64,000 bases of DNA from Xanthostigma xanthostigma. Its lineage: Eukaryota; Arthropoda; Insecta; Raphidioptera; Raphidiidae. The notes beneath the pieces were generated by a model, which worked only from the letters and a program-made list of their open reading frames with translations, was not told where the DNA came from and did no database searches. Where the stretch lies: NCBI GenBank assembly GCA_963575645.1, contig OY754465.1:124001-188000 (forward strand), given 5' to 3'. Shown here piece after piece: positions 22,587 to 32,499 of this stretch (the first letter of the stretch is position 1; every line of letters begins with the position of its first letter). The translations under genes and the position numbers were made by a program.

Positions 22587-24461
22587 TTAGTTAAACGTTT
22601 TTAAATCACTAATATGCCATATCCCAATGCTTTTACCGTCCATTTTTGCTAGCTCATAAATTATTGGCGAAATTTTCCTCTTGATGGAAAACGGGCCCTC
22701 GTACCGGGGAGCTAATTTGGCGGCATATCCCTGCGTAGCATTGGATAGTGCGTATTTCCTTTTCAGAACTCGGTCTCCTATATTGTACTCATTTGTCCGG
22801 CGGCGCAAATTATATCGGACGGCGCTGTCTTGATGAGCCTTTTGCAAGCGATCTTTTACTTCAGTGAAAAGATGTATCAGTTCCGAGACGTGGTCGTTTG
22901 TTGTATCGGGAGCGACGTTTTGATATTCACTGGCGTGAATTTTTAGTTCGCGCCCATAATTCAGATAAGCAGGGGTGTAGTTGGTGACATCGCTTCGCGC
23001 AGTTCGCAACGCAAAGCCAAGCTCGGCTATGTTAGCGTCCCACTCGTTGTGTTTGTCGGTCACATATGCGCGTAGCATATTGTTTATAGTCAAGTTCGTG
23101 CGCTCGGTAGGATTCGCTTGCGAATGTCGACGGGCATTTAATAACGCCTTTACCCCAAATTTTGCTAATAATTCGCGTACATTTTTCCCGGTAAATTCGG
23201 CTCCATTATCAGAGATTAGAAACTCGGGAACACCATATATCATAAAAACTGAGTCGTTCAAGTGTTGAGCGACTAATTTTGACGTGGCGGCCCGAAGCGG
23301 GAATAACAAGACAAATTTTGTATGCGTGTCCTGAACAACCAGTAGGTATCTACGACCCCTTTTCGATCGAGGAAAAGGGCCCATCAGGTCAGCACTGATT
23401 GTTCTCCAGGGCACCTCTGCGGTCCGGTCTTGTCCCATTAATCCTTGGGGCGCTTTATTATCAGGTTTTGTTTGTTGACATACACTGCAGTCATGTACGT
23501 ATCGTGCTACGTCAACGATCATTTTCGGCCAATAATAACTTCGTTTTATTCGGTCGTATGTTTTGGCGACCCCTAAGTGTCCGGCGGTCGGTTCATCGTG
23601 AAACTGTTTGAGTATTTCGGGTCGTAATTTATTGGGCACCACTAATTTCCATTCATACGCAGGATTTGGAAAGTGGTGTCGGTCGGTGATTTTTTTGTAA
23701 ATCTTGTTATCTTGAATTTTCCATCGTGGATAATCATCAGGGTTGGCTTCAATATTTTCGGTCATTTTATTATACCAGCGGTCATGTAATTGTTCCGGAA
23801 AAGTGATAACATCAATCGGTACAGTATCGTTCAGAGGTTCACACAACGCAACATTTCTAGCGTTGTCTTTTCTTTTTCTGTACCTTTTGTTCCTCAACTT
23901 TTCTTTGGGCGTGATGGTCGTTAAGGTCGTTACATGGTCAGTGTTCGGAGAAAATGTCCAAGTTCCTCTACTCATATCGGGCACTATCTGCATAGCGATC
24001 CAAAAATCGATGCCGAGAATTAAATCTTGCGGTAATTCGGGCACTAATAGGACAGTAATACGGCGTGTTCGGTCAGATACGGTCATTAACACACTCATTT
24101 CTTCTTCAACAGAGTACGTGGTTCCATCAGCGGTCTGAATTTTTTTGTTTACTGAAGGTCGAGGGCGGTATCCCCGTTCAGCGAGTAGCAATCTTCCTCT
24201 CGGTCCGGTCATCGTTCGGCTAGCTCCTGAATCTAATAATCCGGGTAACTCTCTTCCTCCAATGGTCACAAATAAATACGGTCGGGCATCTCCTGGCATT
24301 TTTGAAATCACGTTCTGTTCAGCGGTCGGTGCAGATTGTTTTAAGGTCGGTCTAAAGGAATACAGGCGACGTTTACGACCTGTTAACGTGCCTGTCGGTC
24401 GTTTCCCTGTGTCTGTCGACAGCGAGGACAATTTGTCGTCGTAGTTCCGTTCATTCCACAC
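22587..24461 (-). CDS. pol: Pol ORF: aspartic protease plus integrase, no RT/RNase H
   Basis: 624 codons; the listed 5' end is a GTG in the open frame, and translation probably enters by frameshifting at about 24401. Protease: LLDSGAS with the catalytic Asp at residue 77, and LILGIDFW at 147-154. From about residue 205 the integrase N-terminal region follows: zinc-binding H288, H295, C325, C328, then the catalytic triad D358, D418 and E453 (34 residues between the last two by my count), then a GPF motif at 589-591. No YVDD/FLDD-like box, no RNase H Asp motifs and no DALSR-like end are present. Reverse transcriptase and RNase H would need about 500 residues; only about 50 separate protease from integrase. 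No stop or frameshift, so this is not simple decay. Confidence 0.9.
   Translation of the reverse strand: MWNERNYDDKLSSLSTDTGKRPTGTLTGRKRRLYSFRPTLKQSAPTAEQNVISKMPGDARPYLFVTIGGRELPGLLDSGASRTMTGPRGRLLLAERGYRPRPSVNKKIQTADGTTYSVEEEMSVLMTVSDRTRRITVLLVPELPQDLILGIDFWIAMQIVPDMSRGTWTFSPNTDHVTTLTTITPKEKLRNKRYRKRKDNARNVALCEPLNDTVPIDVITFPEQLHDRWYNKMTENIEANPDDYPRWKIQDNKIYKKITDRHHFPNPAYEWKLVVPNKLRPEILKQFHDEPTAGHLGVAKTYDRIKRSYYWPKMIVDVARYVHDCSVCQQTKPDNKAPQGLMGQDRTAEVPWRTISADLMGPFPRSKRGRRYLLVVQDTHTKFVLLFPLRAATSKLVAQHLNDSVFMIYGVPEFLISDNGAEFTGKNVRELLAKFGVKALLNARRHSQANPTERTNLTINNMLRAYVTDKHNEWDANIAELGFALRTARSDVTNYTPAYLNYGRELKIHASEYQNVAPDTTNDHVSELIHLFTEVKDRLQKAHQDSAVRYNLRRRTNEYNIGDRVLKRKYALSNATQGYAAKLAPRYEGPFSIKRKISPIIYELAKMDGKSIGIWHISDLKTFN
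24362..24407 (-). promoter_or_regulatory. -1 ribosomal frameshift signal between gag and pol
   Basis: On the minus strand the heptamer G GGA AAC (24407-24401) sits in the gag reading frame as X XXY YYZ. Five nucleotides later an 11-bp stem begins: ACAGGCACGTT (24395-24385) pairs with AACGT and GCCTGT (24373-24369, 24367-24362), with one bulged C and an 11-nt loop. G GGA AAC is a known retroviral -1 slip site, and pol is in the -1 frame relative to gag. Alternative pairing CGACC/GGTCG would make a pseudoknot possible. Confidence 0.82.
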
Positions 24462-25369
24462 GTATTGCAGAATTGGTGATTCGGCGGGTTAGGGCAGTTT
24501 CTGTATGCATGTCCTTGTTTGCGACAGTTCCAACACTTGTAGCGGAATGCCGGTTTATTGTTCGCAGTGTTTACTTCATAAACAGGACTAGTTCGTGACT
24601 TTTGGATCACCCGTATATTATCATTTTGTGTTCCGGTCATGTTGGATACTTTTGATAAATCGGGCTCCAACAGTTGGTTCGGGGGGCACGATTGACGGCG
24701 TGCTCTCAGTCGTCCTCGTTCAAGTCGAGAAACTAAGTTTTCAAGTTCGTCAATGGTTCGGGGTTCGTTCAAACTTATTTGTTCCTGATAATCGGGAAGA
24801 CAATTAAGTTCAATTGTCTGCATTTGTTCACTATATGCAGGCGGACGCTCCATACGTTTGTATAGACTAAACATTTTTGCGACATAAACAGAAAATGGTT
24901 CAGTAGGTCCCTGTTTTCGTTTATTAATTTCTATTTTTAATAAATGGTCATAGTCTGGATCTCTAAAAGATTTGCGTAACGTTTGCACTAGCTCATCCCA
25001 TGTACGTAATTTATCTCGAGCATAGCGGTAGACTTGCAAGGCTGAGCCTCCAAACAGTCCGGAAGCTGAGTGCAACAAGTCGGTTGTTGTTATACTGTTG
25101 TCACGGCGTCGGTCTTCTACATCCTCCAAAAACGTTTCTAAACTATTTCGATCGTCCCCGGTAAACTTTATTCCCCATTTGTACACGGGAATAGCTTTAT
25201 AGGAACGGACAGCGGGCGTTAGGTCTAAGTTCAATGCACGCAAGCGTGCTGAAAAATCATTAGGTCGGTCAGCAATGTCAATATTTTGTTCAACATTTGG
25301 GTCGGGTCGGATTGGCTCAGGCGGTGTTGACGTTGTCTGTGTGGATTCATCAATCTGCTCTTCTTCCAT
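24383..25369 (-). CDS. gag: Gag polyprotein
   Basis: 328 residues from an ATG at 25369. It forms the virus-like particle. Residues about 60-230 look like a Ty3-type capsid region (WGIKFTGDDRNSLETFLEDV near 65-84). A zinc knuckle of the CX2CX4HX4C type is at residues 279-292 (C279, C282, H287, C292). A second, unusual cysteine cluster, CX2CX9CX2C, lies at 301-317. The C terminus overlaps the pol frame by 79 nt, and a frameshift signal lies five codons before its stop. No frame breaks. Roughly the usual length for insect gypsy Gag. The 5' leader between primer site and ATG is only about 60 nt. Confidence 0.9.
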   Translation of the reverse strand: MEEEQIDESTQTTSTPPEPIRPDPNVEQNIDIADRPNDFSARLRALNLDLTPAVRSYKAIPVYKWGIKFTGDDRNSLETFLEDVEDRRRDNSITTTDLLHSASGLFGGSALQVYRYARDKLRTWDELVQTLRKSFRDPDYDHLLKIEINKRKQGPTEPFSVYVAKMFSLYKRMERPPAYSEQMQTIELNCLPDYQEQISLNEPRTIDELENLVSRLERGRLRARRQSCPPNQLLEPDLSKVSNMTGTQNDNIRVIQKSRTSPVYEVNTANNKPAFRYKCWNCRKQGHAYRNCPNPPNHQFCNTCGMNGTTTTNCPRCRQTQGNDRQAR

Positions 25370-25432
25370 TTTGAACCCGTGTACGGTCGGTATTGTTACA
25401 ACAATAGGTCAATCGGATCTTTGTTTTATAAG

Positions 25433-25451
25433 AATCCTGGTCACGGCACCA
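25433..25451 (-). promoter_or_regulatory. Primer-binding site, tRNA-His-like
   Basis: Two bases inside the 5' LTR the minus strand reads TGGTGCCGTGACCAGGATT. Its complement, AATCCTGGTCACGGCACCA, looks like the 3' end of a eukaryotic tRNA-His: CCA, discriminator A, the UCACGGC acceptor strand, and a T-stem. It primes minus-strand DNA synthesis. The match to tRNA-His is from memory of the acceptor stem. Confidence 0.75.
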
Positions 25452-25453
25452 GT

Positions 25454-26517
25454 TGTTACGTTATTATTTTTCTTGTGGGGGTTGGTTGGGTTTTTAAATA
25501 AACAGGTTCGAGCGTTAAAGTTTTAACACGTATAAATTTAATATATAAAACTCAAATGACAAATTATAACAATACACAAAATATATAATGGAAATAAACA
25601 ATAGGTTCAAATGGCTAATTTACTTTCATCGGTCAACAGAGTACTTTTAATTAAATACTCCCATCAGTGCAAATAACGATATTATTTGTACGGTCACATT
25701 CAATTTTACATAATAATAAAGTTAATGAGTCTAGCGGTCTGAAGAATCCTAAACTCGGGCGGGACTCTAATTATATTTAACTCGAATCTCTAGGTCATTC
25801 CTACGTTGTGTTTTTTTATTAGGTCATTATTTATATCCTCGGCACGGTCATTGAATTTAATACGGTCGTTGCGGTCGTGGGTCGATTTACGCTAAGGTCT
25901 GGAACAGACGAAATCCCGATCATGATCCAGAACCCTCGCGATGGTCAAGCAGTGTGCTATTAGAAGACACCGGGAAACTTATCGGAGCAGACGACAACAC
26001 GATCGTACTTCAATAGTTTCCAGATCTTCGGCAAGCGAGCTGAGAATGAATCCACAAAATGCTGGGATAGACGGAACACGATCGTAAACCAGCACTTAAA
26101 GGGCTATTCAAAGCTTTCCCCGTTAGACTAGATAGGCCATACTAGAATAGACGGAACACGATCGTAAACTAGCAAGCCACTGAGCCAACAGGGTGGTCAC
26201 TGAAAGACAAATTTTTATGCGCACTGTTGCTTGACACCAATAAATGTCGAACCGCAGTAGGTACGACCGCTAATCATTTTTAATAAAAATATTAATTAAA
26301 AAGGAAATTAATGAGTAGCCATCTATTGGCGGACAACATAATATTAATTACAAAAATATAAGTTCAATTAGACGCGGCGCTAATACGTACTTAATACCGG
26401 TCTCTGCTTAACCATAAACGCGTTTGAACACAATTTCGTGTACCTATTACTGTACACGAATATAAAGCAAACTAGATTTTACCGTGATATTAATATTATT
26501 AAATTAATATCGTTACA
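25454..26517 (-). repeat. 5' LTR of the LTR element
   Basis: 1064 bp, TGTTACG...CGTTACA on the plus strand. It lies upstream of gag and beside the primer site, so it should hold the active promoter. U3 contains a hairpin (TTCGTGTAC...GTACACGAA) and two copies of ATAGACGGAACACGATCGTA, with a third, shorter ACACGATCGTA. These could be protein-binding repeats. I saw no canonical TATA box at a convincing place. Confidence 0.93.
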
Positions 26518-27270
26518 ATACCGTAAAAATGCAGTCGTATTTTACATATTTATGATATGCAAATACATTGAAATATGCCAATAATTGCACATCAAAGTTA
26601 TAAAACTCGTTATTCAAGCTACTATAATTATGGATTTATGTCATTTTATAGTTTATTTATACAAAAAGTAAAAAAAAGCTGCAACCTTCTGTAAACAAAC
26701 TAAACTGCAATGTAATGGTAAAAAATGTTCATTTACTAAAAAAAGTTGTACATAAAAACATATACAAATATCAAAAGTAAATATTTTAAATAGAATTTCA
26801 CTAGGGAGCAAAAAAATTCAAACCAAAACTTGGAAACTGCTACGTGGTTGATAGTAGAAAAAAAAGAAAACTGTGACAATGGAAACAGATTAATTATTTT
26901 CGCATCGCCGCTTTTCCAGTGTTTCGAACAATAAACCAACCTATTCACGTGAACGCAAAATACGCCATTACTCTTTTCAGCACGACATTGCGAAGTTCTC
27001 TAATATTTAATTCATTAAATTATCAAACGATTACCCTACAGGGAACTGTGTCACAACTGTTTTGTATATTTTATTGTAAAAAAGAGAGCAATGATTTATA
27101 TACTTGAATAAAGTTTCACGTCCTCCCTCATTCATTTACTTATTTAGTTAATTTTAAGTACACTAGGTGTCAATTATCAGTGAAATTATCGATCAGATTT
27201 ACTCTAACTTTCGTTAAAAACAATTCTAAATATGTCAGCCACATCTTCATTAAGATTAAATACCCTCCAA
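26518..27270. other. AT-rich non-coding stretch
   Basis: Begins with the second ATAC target duplication. No gene recognised; the small ORFs at 26736-26948 and 26919-27107 have no features. Confidence 0.4.
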
Positions 27271-27856
27271 TCATATTAATATTATAAATGCGAATGTAAG
27301 TTTGTTTGTTACGCTTTCACGCAAAAACTACTTAACCGATCATCATGAAACTTTGCACATACACTCTTGAAGGTATTAGAAGTAACATAGGATACTTTTT
27401 ATTAAAAAAAAATAAAAATTTTTTACGAAAAATAAGAAAGGGTTGAAAACATTTTTTGGGCCCAAAAATACCGAAAAATTTCTCCGAATCGTTTCAAAAT
27501 TGAAATTTAACCCTTTAGTAATGATTAAAATGTGCTATTAAAATTTCATTAAAATCGGCCCGACAGGACCGGACTTACAAATTTTATGAAAACGAAATAT
27601 TATAAATGCGAATGTAAGTTTGTTTGTTACGCTTTCACGCAAAAACTACTTAACCGATCATCATGAAACTTTGCACATACACTCTTGAAGGTATTAGAAG
27701 TAACATAGGATACTTTTTATTAAAAAAAAAATAAAAATTTTTTACGAAAAATAAGAAAATTGTTTGTCAAAATATGTTCAATACCTCAACCCCTGATATG
27801 CATGTCAAAAGTCGATTTCCATCTCAATCGCGGGCGTAGCCGCGGGTAGCGGCTAG
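27271..27856 (+). mobile_element. Helitron with internally duplicated 5' end
   Basis: Starts A|TCATATTAATATTATAAATG and ends GCGGGCGTAGCCGCGGGTAG, then CGG and CTAG|T at 27853-27856, with a GC-rich hairpin before CTAG. The first roughly 150 bp, from ATATTATAAATGCGAATG to the A-run, are repeated almost identically from about 27596, so the element carries its 5' part twice. Non-autonomous. Duplicated starts are known in Helitrons and may come from misread ends. Confidence 0.8.
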
Positions 27857-29483
27857 TTACTTAATAAACCAAAGACTCGGTGAATACTTTCAACAATTTT
27901 TAGATTAATATTATAATATATAATAATGAAGGAACCATGGAAGCTAAAGATAAAGGAGATGCAACTGTATATAATATTGGTAATGAACCAAAAAAGAGGA
28001 CCATTTTGTCGCTAGAGGGATACGTAAGGACCATACGTCAAAGTGAAACGAAGCAAAAATAATATAAGAACCGATATTCAATGAATATGTTAAATAAAAG
28101 AATAAGTACTGTAAGAAGTGATTTTAAAGTATAATTTCGTGGTAAATCAAAAATCCTTTAAAAGTGGTGAAACAAAAACCTACTGCAGAAGGTTCTGATA
28201 CAAAAACAGAGCTACGTGTGGCACTGTTCCAAACTTTACTTTGTAGGCCGCGGAAATTCGTCTCCTTGACTTTTGTTGAATAAACTATGAAAACGTCCAT
28301 TTTAACAACATAATTCCAGCGAGTCTGATGCCCACAGCAAGATTTTTGTCACTTCAGAATAGTTTTTGCCAAAATTGGGTACCGTTTATGTGCCGATACG
28401 GCAAAACAACTAGACTATACAATGATTTTGACTCGTGAGCCACAAAAATCTAGCCTTATGTCAGTCCTCGGGGTCACCCTTGCTCCTAAATCTAGTATAC
28501 TGATCTCAGATATTCCTTACTTGCAAGATGCAAGCACACAGGACTCGTTTTTATTGTAAGCGTATTTAACTTCTGCTTTGCACAAATACAACTTTATATA
28601 AAATAATATTTTCATAATTAGGTTTCTTATTTATCGTTGGAGAGGATAACGATAGTTAAATGTTACGTTTTTCTTTTTGTTAATTTTAATTAAATAAAAG
28701 TTTCATCTGAATGATTTAAAATAAACATTTGCTATAAAGTCTTTTCACTATTCTGTGTTTCATAGCACAACTGTTGGTTTATTTTTTTAAATAGTTTGTA
28801 AAAGCATCTTACATCTTTCGGCGCACGTGAAATTTTTGCGGTGTCCGCCATATTGTATTTTACGTGGCGTCATATATCCAGTGCCACTCGCGAGATGATG
28901 ACATCAAATTGCCAACTTATTTATTAATTTCCGTCGAGCCGTTTGAAATAAAAAACATAACCCTCTTTTGCATTCGCGCAGTTTGGCAAAATGTAACGCG
29001 GTATCTACTTTTTATATGATCTTCTAATAAATAACCAATACAAATTATAAGGATATAAAAATAAAAGATACTTATATTTGAAAAGAAAACCTTTTTATCA
29101 ACACAAATATTATTAGCCATATTATTCTGAATTGCTGCTGTCGTATGCTGTTTGTGTTTGTCGGTTTAATTGTTCCGAGTAAACTCAAAAACTACTGACC
29201 GGAATTTAATCGTCTTTCATCGCTATAAAATATGTTGTTTGTTATTCGTCAGGATATTGAATAGACTAGCTATAATCTATATAATCGTGTTTAAAATAAA
29301 GAGTAATATAAAAAAAAACGTTGCACACAGCTGCAGTAAATACTTTTTACACGATTAAAAACAAAAATGCATCGTAAAAATTGAATTGTATGATCCACAA
29401 GGGATCGTCCGCAACCTTCGTGTAAACCAACTTAACTAATCGGCCAGTCGGTGGCAGCGCGCCTTACAAAGGTTAACAAAATA
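27857..29483. other. AT-rich non-coding stretch
   Basis: No gene recognised. A 41-codon ORF near 27931 (KKRTILSLEGYVRTIRQSE) faintly recalls the DNA-binding start of pogo/Tigger transposases but is too short to call. Confidence 0.35.
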
Positions 29484-29852
29484 TCCCCTATATTATTAAA
29501 CGAGCTAATCTTGTATCTACCTATGTACCTACCTATGTCCCTAAATATTTTGTCGAAAACGGCCCTAACGATTTGGATGAAATTTACTGAAAAGGGATTT
29601 TGGGGGGCAAAAAATCGTTTTAGCTAGGTCTCAACTCTCGAAAAAATCGTTTCCTTACAAATTTTATCATTATAAAAATCTTTTTTTTGACGTATGAAAA
29701 TACTTAAATATTGTAAGTAGCTGTTTTGGAATTTTATACAAACAATGAACAATTGTTTTCAAAATATTATGACAGTTAATCTTTAAAGCTTACCACAGCA
29801 TATCAGTATTTTATTTAACTTTCCGAGCAAAGCTCGGTCACCCAGGTACTAA
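29484..29852 (+). mobile_element. Helitron with CCGAGCAAAGCTCGG hairpin
   Basis: Starts A|TCCCCTATATTATTAAACGA, ends with the hairpin CCGAGCAAAGCTCGG (29823-29837), TCACCCAGGTA and CTAA, which fits CTRR. Contains (CTAC)n-like repeats near the start. An inverted piece of the same element sits inside the F2 copy at 52558. Confidence 0.65.
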
Positions 29853-30874
29853 AAGTAAACTGCAATAATGCGCTATTAAATAACGCATTATGTGCAAAGC
29901 TGACAGACTAGTATATTAACAGATGCTAAAATATATAAAACAATTTACTTGTGAAATAGATGCCGCATCGCGAAGATCACCACGATTTGTAAGCTTATTT
30001 TCAAAACGTCAAATCCAGTAAAATTAATCGAAAAAAGCATAACGTTTTATTATTCAGCGAACGTTAAGGTTAATCAAAATCTGCTAATGAAGATGTTTCT
30101 TTGAACGTTATGCAATCAGCGTAATTGACTGAAGGATTGAACAAAATTAGATTATCGATCAAGATGAAAGGTTCTATCGTCGTAGATACCTATGCTTTAT
30201 ACGAAAAAAAAGTTTAACTATTTTTCCTTTCCCTTTATATATCGTGACATGAATAATTTTCCAATGTTTCCTGTGTTTTTTACTGATTGCAAACGGAATC
30301 AGTCGCAGTACAGTATAAATTACGAATTACCTATTTCTGCGAAATGACGTGCTTGAAAACCTTAGCTAAAATTATTATCATACTTCAACATACAAATACA
30401 TTGTCGGTAAAAGTGATCAAGTTTAATTACAAAAGCGTTTATCAGCCACGATTCACGCTTTTACAATTACGAGCCTAAATTAATGAAATTATTGTTTCCC
30501 TTTTAGTCAATTTAAATAAAAGTTTATCTTTAAAAAAGTTACCACGATCTATGTTTTTGTAAGTACGAAACTAATTTATTAAAAAATATTTTTTCCGTTT
30601 TAGTGTATTTCAAAGAAAGCTTGCTTTTAAACAGTTTTTTACTAATATTTTCATAGAAGTTAAGGTTAAATGTTAATTATAGATTATCGAGTACTTGAAC
30701 AGGTTTTCGTTTCGTTACCATAAATGTTTGATACAATTTTAATGTTAAAGTTCACACCGATCCAGTGAATTGGAAACATTCTATAAAATACAATAAATCT
30801 AATATAACTGATTGCTATATAAAGGTACCTACCTACTAGTGAAAGAACATAATCAAAATGTCAAATTCACTTAC
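29853..30874. other. AT-rich stretch, probably intron downstream of the GalNAc-transferase exon
   Basis: On the minus strand this follows the splice donor at 30869-30874. No further exon was recognised. Confidence 0.4.
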
Positions 30875-31212
30875 ATGGCATTTCTAGTGTCGGGAACGTC
30901 CCGATTGCTGGCAAGGTTGTCGCTGGCGTCCTGATTGAACCTGTTTCGTTGATAAGGATCTTCGCCAGGCTGAAGACCACCTCTGGACACGTATCCGGAC
31001 TCGTCAAAGTAATTCCACGCCAGTCGGTTGTCGCCGGTTCCGTCGACAGCGCCGATTGCACCGGCGGCCACAGCGGCCCCCGCAGGCCCCGCGACGCCCA
31101 CCATTTGACCACTCTGCTGTGCCAGTGCTAATGACGATCCCGGATTCGTTTCCTCTAAACTATATTGAGCCAACGTCACACCTTCCTTTAATCTCAACGC
31201 ACGGTTTTCATT
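30875..31212 (-). CDS. Exon of a polypeptide N-acetylgalactosaminyltransferase
   Basis: 338 nt open on the minus strand, preceded by TTTGTTTGTTTCAG| and followed by |GTAAGTG, so phase 0 to phase 2 (112 codons plus two bases). The enzyme moves GalNAc from UDP-GalNAc to Ser/Thr in the Golgi lumen, starting mucin-type O-glycans. The C-terminal half has [11 protein letters not shown], then [16 protein letters not shown] and [12 protein letters not shown]. The DPY.RN.FNQ..SD...R..PDTR order is the conserved entry to the GALNT catalytic domain, closest in my memory to the GALNT2 group. The first 60 residues are Ala/Gly-rich stem. The membrane-anchor exon should lie above 31212 and the GT-A exons below 30875, but I found neither, so flanking introns are long and filled with transposons. 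It is the only well-supported host exon here. Confidence 0.78.
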
Positions 31213-32499
31213 CTGAAACAAACAAAAAGAAATCAATAAGTTTATTTTTCAAACGGTTGAATGTACACGACGCTCGTTTAAAAAGGTACGATTCACAATG
31301 TCTCGAGAACGAAAGAAGATATTAATTATGTTTGGTTGTTTCGCGTCAAGTGCCCAATTTTAAAATGACAATTTAATCCAAAAACCAGTATCTAGTACTA
31401 AAAGTTTAAAAATTGGTAAGTACTGCTATCACATTTTTTACAGAAAGTATAAGCTCTTAGAGTAAAAAGAAACTTGCGGTATCTATAAATATAGTAAAAG
31501 TAAGATGAATGGGTCTGTTCAGATCACAGATAGCTGTAGTTATTCTACGTTTCTCTCTGTACCTATGCAGACTATATTATTTATCAGAATCAATTTCCTC
31601 AGAGTATAGATACTCTGTAGCTGTACGTTCCTTATATACTATAAACCTACCTATATGAGAATACGGGATCTAAGTTATGATGTAGCCACATCTGAGGAGA
31701 AAACTTTCAAACTGGTATATATTCGATTTTAAACCGAATTAAAAAAAAGGTTATCAATTCGACATGTGCCCACAAATATTTTAACATGTTTGTTTATTGA
31801 ACTTTTCAAGTGGCTAATCGATTTAAAAAAAATTGTTCAGAATTGGACATACCTTCAAAACTTCAAGATGGTCTAAAATAAATTTTATTTAAATATATAA
31901 AAGAGTGTTTTTTAAGTTTTCTAAACTTTCATTTTAATTATAGCCCTAAAAAACATTCAAATGACTTTGTTGTACAAATCATTTATATATTTTTTAAATA
32001 TATAAATATAACATAGTCATGGGTTCTTAATACTACAAAATTTCAAATTATTCAGACGTCTGGAAGTGAGTGAAAATTAAAATGAAAGATTTTATTAGAT
32101 AGATATAAGTGCAGTTAATAAAAGTATGTTATTAACGTACCATCATCACTTACTGTCTGGGCTATATTTTAAAATAAATTACTTATACTGTATACAAATA
32201 TTGGATATATTTCTGCTTGAAAGTTTGCTCCTCTTATAAATAGGTATGGACGAGGTAGAGAGGTACCTGGTACATATACTTATATCTACACAGATGCGTG
32301 CATCCTGAAGGAAATTACTGATCAGACCGTGTCTGTTTATAGGGATATTCCTGTCTTATGCAGATTGTGTGTCTATAGGTGCATTTAGACTAAAGCTCGC
32401 CGTCCACCGACATCTTACGATTTTGTCACCTCTTTTTTCAGATTTTTTCAAATTATTCGCATAATACGAAACAACTTAATTTGAAACTTAGCTATAGAT
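31213..32499. other. AT-rich stretch, probably intron upstream of the GalNAc-transferase exon
   Basis: No exon or bounded repeat recognised. The 89-codon plus-strand ORF at 31056-31325 is antisense shadow of the exon. Confidence 0.4.

Larger units (their letters stand above)
20059..26517 (-). mobile_element. Complete Ty3/gypsy-type LTR element lacking reverse transcriptase
   Basis: A 6459-bp element in minus orientation, bounded by two 1064-bp direct LTRs and flanked by the 4-bp duplication ATAC (20055-20058 and 26518-26521). In its own direction it has a 5' LTR, a tRNA-His-like primer site, gag, a protease-integrase ORF in the -1 frame, a proline-rich third ORF, a repetitive 3' untranslated part, a polypurine tract and a 3' LTR. 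By eye the LTRs are identical, so insertion is recent. All three ORFs are open. The reverse transcriptase and RNase H region that lies between protease and integrase in every autonomous Ty3/gypsy element is absent. Integrase placed after protease, with a GPF motif near its end, fits Ty3/gypsy and not copia. It must have been copied by reverse transcriptase supplied from another element. Confidence 0.93.

Noticed and set aside
25433-25451. 3' half of a tRNA gene
   Set aside because: Only the 3' 19 bases match and they lie two bases inside the LTR, so it is a primer-binding site.
27931-28062. Short ORF with KKRTILSLEGYVRTIRQSE, faintly like a pogo-type DNA-binding start
   Set aside because: Only about 41 codons, weak resemblance, no TIRs or other transposase parts nearby.
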